From assembly GCF_002021565.1 (NCBI RefSeq), contig NZ_MSZX01000016.1:27-64026 (forward strand): a stretch of 64,000 bases of DNA. The letters are read 5' to 3'. This stretch comes from Paenibacillus selenitireducens. GTDB taxonomy: Bacteria > Bacillota > Bacilli > Paenibacillales > Paenibacillaceae. The translations under genes were made by a program, and so were the position numbers. Position 1 is the stretch's first letter; each line of letters begins with the position of its first letter. Shown piece by piece: positions 15,191 to 23,340 of the stretch. The notes beneath the pieces are model-generated. The model did no database searches, was not told the DNA's origin, and was given only the letters and a program-made list of their open reading frames with translations.

Positions 15191-15219
15191 ATTATAACGT
15201 AGATTGACCTCTTCTGCAA
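15191..15219 (-). promoter_or_regulatory. serS2 promoter
   Basis: On the minus strand TTGCAG (15219-15214), a 17-base spacer and TATAAT (15196-15191). Transcription would start near 15185, at the beginning of the T-box leader. Confidence 0.75.
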
Positions 15220-15337
15220 GGTTTACTCGCGGTCATGTTGCGGTCGCTCATCTTTGAATAGACCCCGATAGAGGTTTTTCTCATATTTCTCGTAGAAACG
15301 CTTACCGTCTGTGTAAGGACGCCATAGGCGGATCTTT

Positions 15338-15862
<525 letters not shown>

Positions 15863-15883
15863 TTAACATGATGTGCACAACTT

Positions 15884-15965
15884 TGTGGATAACTTTAAAT
15901 TTGTACACAGATTTGTGCACATATTATTCTATTCATCCACAGACCTGTGTGTAAAATGTGTATAA
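15884..15965. promoter_or_regulatory. Cluster of DnaA-box-like sites
   Basis: One perfect DnaA box (TGTGGATAA, 15884-15892, reverse of TTATCCACA) and two one-mismatch copies (TCATCCACA at 15933-15941, TGTGTATAA at 15957-15965) lie within 82 bases. The inverted GTGCAC/GTACAC repeats between them add symmetry. The 292-base gap holds no gene. The sensor kinase on its right starts 145 bases after the last site. Confidence 0.5.
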
Positions 15966-16109
15966 CATCGAATCTATTGTAGATAAATATCCCCTATAGT
16001 TCAAGTGTGAACAAATGTTCTTTGCTAAGTAGGCGGGAAGAGAGTATTATTAATAGGGAAAAACATCCCAAATATAACCAACTCTAGTAGGCATAAGGTG
16101 GAGTGAACG

Positions 16110-18425
16110 TTGTCGATAAAAGTAAAATTGTCCCTTATTATATCCAGCACGTTGCTTGTGATTATGCTTTGTAATATTGTGCTTAGCTATTATTCGACAA
16201 AGGAAAACTTGAGGGAAGACAGCGAGACCAAAATGCTGGCTACCGCGCGACAAATCGCGATTGAAGTCGATCAAGCGCAAACGGCCAAGACTTATGTCGA
16301 GCAACTGATTGATGATAAACTGCACTTAGCATCGCGGGCCATCGCCAATGAGCTGAGTCACGATATCGGACAGGTAACCAATGAGCAGTTAGTAGAGTTG
16401 AGTGCAAAGTTTGGCATATCGCATATATCGCTGCTTGTACCGGGTGAGAAAAAGACCACGATTGTAAAATCTTCGAATTTAGCAGATCTGAACGTACAGA
16501 CGAATGACTGGTATTTTGGTTATGGTGAGTATCAGAATTTCCTTAGGCCTACGATTTGGTTGGAACTTGCACAGGAGAAGACTTCAGAGCTGTTCTGGCC
16601 AGCTCCTTTCGAAGCAAGCCAGATCTCAGTCCGTGAGGAACAACGAAGCTTCTTTGTGGATAATAAACGCAATTATATTATTAATGCGTATATGCTCAAC
16701 CGCGACTTGAAAGACTATTATCGGATTTCCAAGATGGATGATATCGTGCAGAAGTCGATTAAGGCCAATTCCAATATTCTTGAAGTAACGGGTATTCACC
16801 CGCAGCTGTTCAAGCATATATCTGCCTTGTCGCCGCCATTGAATAACCAGGAAGAGCGTGAAGGCTACTATCGTGCCTTGCAACCGATATCCTTTGGTAC
16901 CTATGCCTACATGGACCCATCCAAAGATATCGAGAATGTACAAAAAGCTGCACAGGGGGAATATGTAACGTACGAGACTGAACTTCACGGCAAACATGTC
17001 ATGAAGAGTTTTATCCGAATATCCAACGATACGCCTTATGTCATTAGCATTGTTATGGATTACAAAGTGATCTCATCGGTCTTGAATGAACAACTGGTGA
17101 ATAACATTGCGATATCTATCGTGTTATTAGAAATGATGGTCATTAGCAGTTATTTGATTGCAGGTCGCATGATTCGGCCGATCCAATCGATCTTACATAA
17201 AGTCAATGATGTGGCGAATGGGAATTTCGGCGCCAGACTGAAGGTGAAGAGTAAAGATGAGTTAGGCTTGCTCTCACGGCGTATTAATATGATGGCAAGG
17301 AATTTAAGTATTTATACCAATCAGCTGCAGCAGACCTATGAAGAGAACCGGGCGATGAAAGAGTATTTAGAGTCCTTTATCAATCAGACCTCGGATGCCA
17401 TCCATGTCGTGGATCTGGAAGGTCGGGTCATTCTAGCGAATTATGCGTTCCAACAGCTGTTTGGGTGGCAGCCTGATCAAGTGATCGGCAAACAGGTCAA
17501 TATTATTCCGGAATCGAAGCTGGAAGAAGAGGAAGAGGTTCTAAGGATGCTTGCTTCGGGCGAACATCTGATGGCGAGGGAAACGCAACGTTGTACCAAA
17601 GACGATCGAATGATTGATGTTAGCGTATCTACCTCGGCGATTTATGACGATAATGGCAAATGCATCGCGTTTGCTAGTATTACGCGGGATGTGACCGAGA
17701 GCAAGAAGATGGAAGAATTGCTTCGCCGTTCCGAGAAGTTAACCACGGTCGGGCAGCTTGCTGCCGGGGTGGCTCATGAAATTCGTAATCCGCTGACCAC
17801 GCTGCGCGGTTTTCTTCAGTTCCAGCAGCAGAGGAATGTACTCAATTTAAATCATACCGATATTATGTTGTCGGAATTAGACCGTATTAATCTCATTGTT
17901 AGTGAATTTCTCATTCTTGCGAAGCCGCAAGCCGTGCATTTTCAGAAGAAGGATGTTAGATTTATATTAGGTGATGTCATCTCGCTATTAGATAGCCAGG
18001 CCAATATGGTGAACATTCATTTTGATACGTTTTTTACGCAAGAGAGATGTGTAATTGAATGTGAAGAGAATCATCTGAAGCAGGTCTTTATTAATATTTC
18101 TAAAAATGCGTTTGAAGCTATGCCATCCGGCGGTACGATTCAATTGCGTATCGAGATTTGGAATGAGACGTATGTCCGCGTGCAGATTATCGATCAGGGA
18201 CATGGGATTCCGGCAGAGAATATTCCTATGCTGGGACAACCTTTCTATACCGATAAAGAAACGGGAACAGGGCTTGGCCTTATGGTGAGCCAGCGTATTA
18301 TTCATAATCACAAGGGTACACTGGAAATTACGAGTGTCGTGAATGAGGGCACAACCGTAACGATTCTATTGCCTGTGTCACCGGAAGGAGAAACGGAGCC
18401 ATCTAACGGGTTAATTGACATTTGA
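16110..18425 (+). CDS. Membrane sensor histidine kinase with HAMP and PAS (sporulation-kinase type)
   Basis: A 771-residue protein. A transmembrane segment at about 8-28, a large extracytoplasmic sensor region of about 300 residues, a second transmembrane segment at about 330-350, HAMP (about 352-405), PAS (about 417-535), then the phosphoacceptor helix with His556 in AHEIRNPLTTLRGF. The ATPase domain follows (N-box HLKQVFINISKNAFEA, DQGHGIP, GTGLGL). No response regulator adjoins it, and the DHp sequence resembles the KinA/KinE-type kinases of the Spo0A phosphorelay, so it is probably an orphan kinase feeding that relay. TTG start after AGGTGGAG. rluF follows by 11 bases. DnaA-box-like sites lie upstream. 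Confidence 0.9.
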   Translation: MSIKVKLSLIISSTLLVIMLCNIVLSYYSTKENLREDSETKMLATARQIAIEVDQAQTAKTYVEQLIDDKLHLASRAIANELSHDIGQVTNEQLVELSAKFGISHISLLVPGEKKTTIVKSSNLADLNVQTNDWYFGYGEYQNFLRPTIWLELAQEKTSELFWPAPFEASQISVREEQRSFFVDNKRNYIINAYMLNRDLKDYYRISKMDDIVQKSIKANSNILEVTGIHPQLFKHISALSPPLNNQEEREGYYRALQPISFGTYAYMDPSKDIENVQKAAQGEYVTYETELHGKHVMKSFIRISNDTPYVISIVMDYKVISSVLNEQLVNNIAISIVLLEMMVISSYLIAGRMIRPIQSILHKVNDVANGNFGARLKVKSKDELGLLSRRINMMARNLSIYTNQLQQTYEENRAMKEYLESFINQTSDAIHVVDLEGRVILANYAFQQLFGWQPDQVIGKQVNIIPESKLEEEEEVLRMLASGEHLMARETQRCTKDDRMIDVSVSTSAIYDDNGKCIAFASITRDVTESKKMEELLRRSEKLTTVGQLAAGVAHEIRNPLTTLRGFLQFQQQRNVLNLNHTDIMLSELDRINLIVSEFLILAKPQAVHFQKKDVRFILGDVISLLDSQANMVNIHFDTFFTQERCVIECEENHLKQVFINISKNAFEAMPSGGTIQLRIEIWNETYVRVQIIDQGHGIPAENIPMLGQPFYTDKETGTGLGLMVSQRIIHNHKGTLEITSVVNEGTTVTILLPVSPEGETEPSNGLIDI

Positions 18426-18436
18426 GGTGAAAAGCA

Positions 18437-19138
18437 TTGCGTATTAATAAGTTTATTAGTGAGACAGGATTCTGCTCACGACGCGAAGCGGACAAGCTGG
18501 TAGCCGCGGGTAAAGTGACGATCAACGGGGTTGTCGCGGAATTGGGGAGTCAAGCCGAAGAGGGTGACGATGTTCGCGTCCTAGGCAAGCCGATTGCCGA
18601 GAAGAGCAAGCACGTATATATTGTCGTGAATAAGCCAGTCGGGATTACCTGCACAACGGAGACACATGTCCCGGGAAATATTGTGGATTTCGTGAACCAT
18701 CGGGAACGGATCTTTCCAATTGGCCGCTTGGATAAGGACTCGGAAGGTTTGATTCTCATGACCAATGACGGGGATATTGTGAATCAGATTTTAAGAAGCG
18801 AAGGGCGCCATGAAAAAGAGTATGTAGTAACGGTCAATCGTCCGGTTACCCCGCAATTTATTCAAGGGATGTCGAGCGGTGTTCGCATTCTTGGGGCGAT
18901 GACGCTTCCTTGTAAGATAACGAAGATCGGTGAGCGTGAATTCCGTATTATTCTGACAGAGGGTAAGAATCGGCAAATACGCCGCATGTGCCAAGCCTTT
19001 GGGTATGAGGTGCGAAAGCTGCGTCGTATGCGGATTATGAATATTCAACTGGGATCTCAGAAGATCGGAACATGGCGCGACTTATCCCCGCAAGAGAAGG
19101 AAGAGCTTGGGGACATGCTGCAATATAAATTGGATTAA
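18437..19138 (+). CDS. rluF: 23S rRNA pseudouridine synthase RluF-type
   Basis: A 233-residue protein with an N-terminal S4 RNA-binding domain (residues 1-45, INKFISETGFCSRREADKLV) and a TruA/RsuA-fold catalytic domain. The catalytic aspartate is in GRLDKDSEGLILMTND. The closing segment EGKNRQIRRMC and YEVRKLRRMRI is typical of the RluF/RluB/RsuA group. TTG start, six bases after GAGGTGA. It is probably co-transcribed with the kinase and ends at a good terminator. The exact uridine modified is inferred from family. Confidence 0.9.
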   Translation: MRINKFISETGFCSRREADKLVAAGKVTINGVVAELGSQAEEGDDVRVLGKPIAEKSKHVYIVVNKPVGITCTTETHVPGNIVDFVNHRERIFPIGRLDKDSEGLILMTNDGDIVNQILRSEGRHEKEYVVTVNRPVTPQFIQGMSSGVRILGAMTLPCKITKIGEREFRIILTEGKNRQIRRMCQAFGYEVRKLRRMRIMNIQLGSQKIGTWRDLSPQEKEELGDMLQYKLD

Positions 19139-19150
19139 TGACTGAATAAT

Positions 19151-19182
19151 AAAAAGGCGCTTCGTATCGAAGCGCCTTTTGC
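19151..19182. terminator. Convergent terminator between rluF and motB
   Basis: Stem AAAAGGCGCTTCG / CGAAGCGCCTTTT with a three-base loop; flanking A and T runs let it work both ways. Confidence 0.92.
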
Positions 19183-19207
19183 GTATTCCATGATAAGATG
19201 GACGGGT

Positions 19208-20017
19208 TTATTTCTTCACCGTGATCTTCTGATCCGCACCATTATCTACGAACTTCCGCATGATCGAAATTTCAACCCGGCGGTTCTGGGCACGGCCGAT
19301 ATTCGTATTGTTCGAAGCAATTGGACGGTATTCGCCTTGCCCAATAACACTGAACAATTTCGGGTCTAGACTCTGATTCTGCAAGAGAATCTTCATGAAT
19401 TTCGAAGCCCGGGTGGAGCTGAGTTCCCAGTTCGACTCGAACTCGGAATTAGAGATGGGTTGGTTATCCGTATGGCCCGTAATGATCACTTCATAACCAG
19501 GGAATTGCACGAGCATATCGGATAACGCGACGGCTAGGCTGCGAGATTCCGGTTTGACCGTCGCACTGCCTGACGAGAATAGGGCTGTATCACTAATGGT
19601 GATGAGAAGTTGGGATTGATTAAGTTTCGTATTCAGCTGGTTCGTCAATTTGTTGTCTTTAATATATTGATCCAGCTGCTTCTTGATCTTCTCCATATTC
19701 TCTTCTTCTTTTTTCATGGCGGCCATGTTCTCTTTATCTTTTTTATCCAAGTTGCCCATATTGGCCTTGTCTTTATCTTTCTTCCCATTGTCTGGGCCGG
19801 TATTGATGACCGCTGTCTGATCAAGAATGCCGGTACTTCCGTTAAAAGCCATGCTGAACGCTTGGCTCATTTCTTCGAATTTCTTCGCATCCACTGCGCT
19901 CATCGAATATAACACAATGAAGAGTGCGAGTAAGAGCGTCATAATATCGGCGTACGGAATGAGCCAGGATTCATCAATATGATCATCGTGATGGACCTTC
20001 CTATTCTTTTTGCTCAC
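19208..20017 (-). CDS. motB: Flagellar motor stator protein MotB
   Basis: The stator subunit that binds peptidoglycan. I choose GTG at 20017 (VSKKNRKVHHDDHIDE), nine bases after AAAAGGAGG, giving 269 residues. The single membrane helix contains the ion-coupling aspartate in PYADIMTLLLALFIVLYSMSA. A Lys/Asp/Glu-rich linker (about 75-120) leads to an OmpA-type domain (ITGHTDNQPISNSEF, SSTRASKF, GRAQNRRVEI). It overlaps the end of motA by 17 bases, so the pair is co-translated. Confidence 0.95.
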   Translation of the reverse strand: MSKKNRKVHHDDHIDESWLIPYADIMTLLLALFIVLYSMSAVDAKKFEEMSQAFSMAFNGSTGILDQTAVINTGPDNGKKDKDKANMGNLDKKDKENMAAMKKEEENMEKIKKQLDQYIKDNKLTNQLNTKLNQSQLLITISDTALFSSGSATVKPESRSLAVALSDMLVQFPGYEVIITGHTDNQPISNSEFESNWELSSTRASKFMKILLQNQSLDPKLFSVIGQGEYRPIASNNTNIGRAQNRRVEISIMRKFVDNGADQKITVKK

Positions 20018-20801
20018 CGCCGGATGCCTCCTTTTCCTCCAATTTCGCACGTTCTACAGGAGTTAGGAATACAGCTAGCTTCTGACTAATCGCAATCGTT
20101 GAAACACCGGATTGAATGGACAACAGCCCTTCAACCATCATAAGACGAACTTGAATTTCACGTTCAGAGATCCGTTTTAATTTGTTAGACAAGGGATGCC
20201 AGATCACATATCCGGTAAAAATACCTAATAGGGTCGCAACAAAGGCTGCGGCAATCGCATGGGTCAATTTTTCCATGGATGACATATCCGCTAGCGCAGC
20301 GATTAGACCGATTACGGCGCCAAGTACCCCGAGTGTAGGTGCATACATCCCTGCTTGGGAGAAGATCAGTGCCCCCGCACGGTGGCGCGTTTCTGTCGCA
20401 TTAATATTTTCCATGAGCACATCACGCACGAAGTCTTGGTCGTTACCGTCAATGATCATCCGCATGCCGTTACGCATGAAATCATCCTCGATTTCTTCTA
20501 CTTTTGTTTCAAGAGCTAGAAGACCTTCGCGGCGTGTGATGCTCGCCCAATCTGTAAAAAGACCGATCAATTCGCTGCGGCTAATTAATTGTTGTTGCTT
20601 AAATGCAATACCGAATAACTTAGGAATTTTCTTGAGCTCTGACATGGGAAAAGCTACGCAAACAGAAGCAGCCGTCCCGACGAGAATGATCATGATCGCA
20701 GCGGGGTTATATAATGCCGAGATCGGAGCTCCTTTGAGAACCATCCCCACCCCGACTGCTGCAACGCCTAGAATAAGACCGAGTATTGTTGATTTTTCCA
20801 C
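20001..20801 (-). CDS. motA: Flagellar motor stator protein MotA
   Basis: The ion-conducting stator subunit with four membrane helices. Two lie at the N-terminus (STILGLILGVAAVGVG, PAAIMIILVGTAASVCVAF) and two near residues 150-205 (TLGVLGAVIGLIAAL, AIAAAFVATLLGIFTGYVIW). The cytoplasmic loop carries the charged rotor-contact residues. I take GTG at 20801 as start because GAGGTG is correctly spaced; the upstream ATG at 20819 has no such site. It is the first gene of the motAB operon. Confidence 0.95.
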   Translation of the reverse strand: MEKSTILGLILGVAAVGVGMVLKGAPISALYNPAAIMIILVGTAASVCVAFPMSELKKIPKLFGIAFKQQQLISRSELIGLFTDWASITRREGLLALETKVEEIEDDFMRNGMRMIIDGNDQDFVRDVLMENINATETRHRAGALIFSQAGMYAPTLGVLGAVIGLIAALADMSSMEKLTHAIAAAFVATLLGIFTGYVIWHPLSNKLKRISEREIQVRLMMVEGLLSIQSGVSTIAISQKLAVFLTPVERAKLEEKEASGGEQKE

Positions 20802-20984
20802 TATGCACACCTCATCCATGAGAATAAAATAATTACCATCCGTAGTTTTCGACGCATTTCGCCAAATCCAAAGAAAATGATATGTAATATACTATTTATC
20901 GTCAGCTTCGACGAAAAAATTTAGGTATAATAGAGAAGGAATTATGGTTGTTTATGACATCGGTTAGATAAGGGAGCGAAGAGT

Positions 20985-21278
20985 ATGGGCGTAAAGCATG
21001 CAAGGGAGTATGCAGATATTCTGGTAGATTTAACGGAGGCCGTGGCCAAAATACCGGATTGTTATGAATTTTTCGAAATGACATCCGAAGAGTGGGAACG
21101 CTTAAGTGGGGAGGATCGGAAGGAAGTGCTTGAGGCGCTTGCAGACGATGTTTTCTATGGATTGGGTGAGCATACCATCATTCAAGTGGGCAGTTCAGAA
21201 GTAACCTATGATGCGAAATTCCATCTGATTGATGTCAGTATAGGCGATCAAATCCTGGCGATGGTAAAATTAACTTAA
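20985..21278 (+). CDS. Small cytoplasmic protein of unknown function
   Basis: A 97-residue acidic protein, unrecognised. It is largely helical at the N-terminus (YADILVDLTEAVAKIPDCYE, EEWERLSGEDRKEVLEALAD) with beta strands at the end (EVTYDAKFHLIDVSIGDQIL). It has no signal or membrane segment. A TATAAT box at about 20926-20931 and GGGAGCGAAG before the ATG support expression. It is transcribed alone, divergent from motAB. Confidence 0.75.
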   Translation: MGVKHAREYADILVDLTEAVAKIPDCYEFFEMTSEEWERLSGEDRKEVLEALADDVFYGLGEHTIIQVGSSEVTYDAKFHLIDVSIGDQILAMVKLT

Positions 21279-21294
21279 TCACGCGATATACAGC

Positions 21295-21343
21295 AAAAAA
21301 CACGTCGAGCTTTTCCGAAAGGGAGAAGTACGGCGTGTTTTTA
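21295..21343. terminator. Convergent terminator
   Basis: Long hairpin: AAAAACACGTCG pairs with CGGCGTGTTTTT around an inner stem AGCTTTTCC / GGGAGAAGT. It serves the 97-residue gene and the cytochrome gene on the other strand. Confidence 0.85.
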
Positions 21344-21351
21344 TATGTAAC

Positions 21352-21711
21352 TTATTTTTTCGTAGCTAGGAATTTGGCAACATTAGCGATTTCTTCTTCT
21401 TTTAATTTGTCTTTAAAAGAAGGCATCATGCCACCTTTACCCTTGGTGATGGTCTTATAAAGTTTTTGCTCGTCCAGCTCAGCTCCGACTTTTTGCAAAT
21501 TCGGTCCAACGCCGCCTTCAAGCGAGTTCCCGTGGCACGAAATACAGTTTGCTTTCAATGTTGCTTCGGCAGCTGCCGTATCTAATGTTACTTCTGGCAT
21601 TGTAGCTTCTTGCTTGGCTGCTCCTTTAGGTCCCGCATTCATCGTAAACATCAATACAATAGCTAAGGTACAAGCTCCAAAAAACAGTGTGCTCATGATC
21701 CACTTTTGCAT
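21352..21711 (-). CDS. Membrane-anchored cytochrome c (c-551 type)
   Basis: A 119-residue small c-type cytochrome. One N-terminal membrane helix (residues 5-25) without a lipobox cysteine at the cut site tethers it to the outside of the membrane. The haem motif CISCH is at 56-60 and the axial methionine is in KGGMMPSF (95-96). It resembles CccA/CccB-type cytochromes that deliver electrons to terminal oxidases. RBS AAAGGGGG. Single gene. Confidence 0.93.
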   Translation of the reverse strand: MQKWIMSTLFFGACTLAIVLMFTMNAGPKGAAKQEATMPEVTLDTAAAEATLKANCISCHGNSLEGGVGPNLQKVGAELDEQKLYKTITKGKGGMMPSFKDKLKEEEIANVAKFLATKK

Positions 21712-21838
21712 ATGTTCGCCCCCTTTGCATCCTACTAGTTAAATTTACCACAGCTATACATCATCGTAACACTATATTCCAAAAGGTGTAAATGACAATT
21801 TTGTGAATACGGGGCGGATTAGGCTGTTGAAGTGACAA

Positions 21839-22324
21839 TTATCCTTGTAATACCATGCAATGGAATTGCGCGAGTCCTTCAGGCGTTCGCTTATCATAGG
21901 TATCTGTAATGGTAAAACCTGACTTTTCATAAGTGCGAATGGCGCGCTTATTCCACGTATGGACCTCTAGATCGATTTCATGTTGTGGGGTACGTCGCAA
22001 GGCCTCTTGTACAATGGTCTCCATAAATGTAGAACCTAATCCCTGTCCACAGAGGTCCGGCCGCATACATACGCCAAGTCGAGTCACGCCCACCATCGGG
22101 AAAAATTGTGCGAAGCCAATAAGCTCCTCATCTACAGAGATAATGGAAGCGTATTGCTGTACACGGAACGTAGGGTCGCCGAACTCGATGCCTAGCCGCT
22201 GCATTTCCTCCCAGGAAAGCCATCCGTAAATATCATAGGGCGGTTCAAAGCTCCACTCGCAAATCGCTTCGGCATGCGCTTCTGACAGCGGTGCAATATG
22301 TAGTGAAAGAGGGGGTTGATTCAT
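21839..22324 (-). CDS. GNAT family N-acetyltransferase
   Basis: A 161-residue acetyltransferase. The acetyl-CoA site appears as RLGVCMRPDLCGQGLGSTFM (R/Q-x-x-G-x-G/A type), and the C-terminal strand pair contains TWNKRAIRTYEKSGF. Substrate unknown. RBS GAGGAGTG. Its 5' end faces the sulfurtransferase gene and the two share a short promoter region. Confidence 0.9.
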   Translation of the reverse strand: MNQPPLSLHIAPLSEAHAEAICEWSFEPPYDIYGWLSWEEMQRLGIEFGDPTFRVQQYASIISVDEELIGFAQFFPMVGVTRLGVCMRPDLCGQGLGSTFMETIVQEALRRTPQHEIDLEVHTWNKRAIRTYEKSGFTITDTYDKRTPEGLAQFHCMVLQG

Positions 22325-22328
22325 TCTA

Positions 22329-22358
22329 TTGACACTCCTCTATAAGGATCGATATGGT
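22329..22358 (+). promoter_or_regulatory. Possible sulfurtransferase promoter
   Basis: TTGACA at 22329-22334 and TATGGT at 22353-22358, spacer 18. It lies directly against the start of the divergent acetyltransferase gene. Confidence 0.45.
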
Positions 22359-22388
22359 ATAAGTATAGCAAAAAGGAGGCGGTTGGAT

Positions 22389-23240
22389 ATGGTACATCAG
22401 AACACGGTGTCTATTGATTGGGTAAACAAGCATCTCGAGGATTCGAGCATTGTTATTGTAGATTGTCGATTCCAATTAGGTGCGCCTGAAGCGGGACGGA
22501 CGCTTTATGATGAGGGGCATCTGCCAGGGGCCTTTCATTTGGATTTGGAACAGGATCTGTCTTCACCTGTAGGACAGCATGGGGGCAGACACCCCTTACC
22601 GAACGTAGACGAATTGGCTGTGAAGCTAGGGTCGCTCGGTATTGACGGCACGAAGCATGTGATTGCGTATGATGAAGGCGGGATTATGGCAGCCCGTCTA
22701 TGGTGGTTGCTCAATTATATGGGTCATCCCGGAGGTGCATCCATCATGGAGGGTGGGTACCGTGCTTGGGGCGAGGCAGGATTTCCGACAACTTCTGCAC
22801 CGTCTACCGTTATCACGTCGACAACGTTCGTTCCGCAAATCGACACTTCGATCGTCATCCATATCGACGAGTTACGACATAAATTGGGCCAACCGGGCGT
22901 TCTACTCCTGGATTCTCGGGAGGCACCAAGATACCGCGGAGAGATAGAGCCGATTGACCCTGCAGCGGGCCATATTCCGGGAGCGAAGAATGTCTTCTGG
23001 AAAGAAGGCTTGGATAACCAGGGCAACTGGCGTTCACGGGAAGAGCAACAAGCACGTTTTGCTGCCGTGGGCGCAAAGGATGCCGATGAGATTATTGTGT
23101 ATTGCGGTTCGGGTGTGAGTGCTTGCCCGAATGTGCTTGCCTTGAGGGAAGCGGGATATACGAATGTGAAGCTGTATGCGGGGAGCTGGAGCGACTGGGT
23201 TAGCTATGAGGACAACCCGATTGCAATAGGGGAAGAGTAG
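22389..23240 (+). CDS. sseA: Thiosulfate/3-mercaptopyruvate sulfurtransferase
   Basis: A 283-residue two-domain rhodanese that transfers sulfane sulfur. The N-terminal inactive domain covers about 1-150 and the catalytic domain about 165-280. The active cysteine is in VYCGSGVSAC. The start is ATG 22389, nine bases after AAGGAGG; upstream in-frame codons lack a ribosome site. The C-terminus SWSDWVSYEDNPIAIGEE has a decayed near-copy at 48449-48508. Confidence 0.93.
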   Translation: MVHQNTVSIDWVNKHLEDSSIVIVDCRFQLGAPEAGRTLYDEGHLPGAFHLDLEQDLSSPVGQHGGRHPLPNVDELAVKLGSLGIDGTKHVIAYDEGGIMAARLWWLLNYMGHPGGASIMEGGYRAWGEAGFPTTSAPSTVITSTTFVPQIDTSIVIHIDELRHKLGQPGVLLLDSREAPRYRGEIEPIDPAAGHIPGAKNVFWKEGLDNQGNWRSREEQQARFAAVGAKDADEIIVYCGSGVSACPNVLALREAGYTNVKLYAGSWSDWVSYEDNPIAIGEE

Positions 23241-23283
23241 GAGCCGAAAGGCCAAGTTAAGCATTTAAGAACAGCTTATGAGA

Positions 23284-23321
23284 AGGACAGAGGGACCAAA
23301 AAATCCCGCTGTCCTCTTTTT
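23284..23321 (+). terminator. Terminator after sseA
   Basis: Stem GGACAG-A-GGGA / TCCC-G-CTGTCC followed by TCTTTTT. Confidence 0.8.
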
Positions 23322-23340
23322 AATATTGGAACACTTACGA

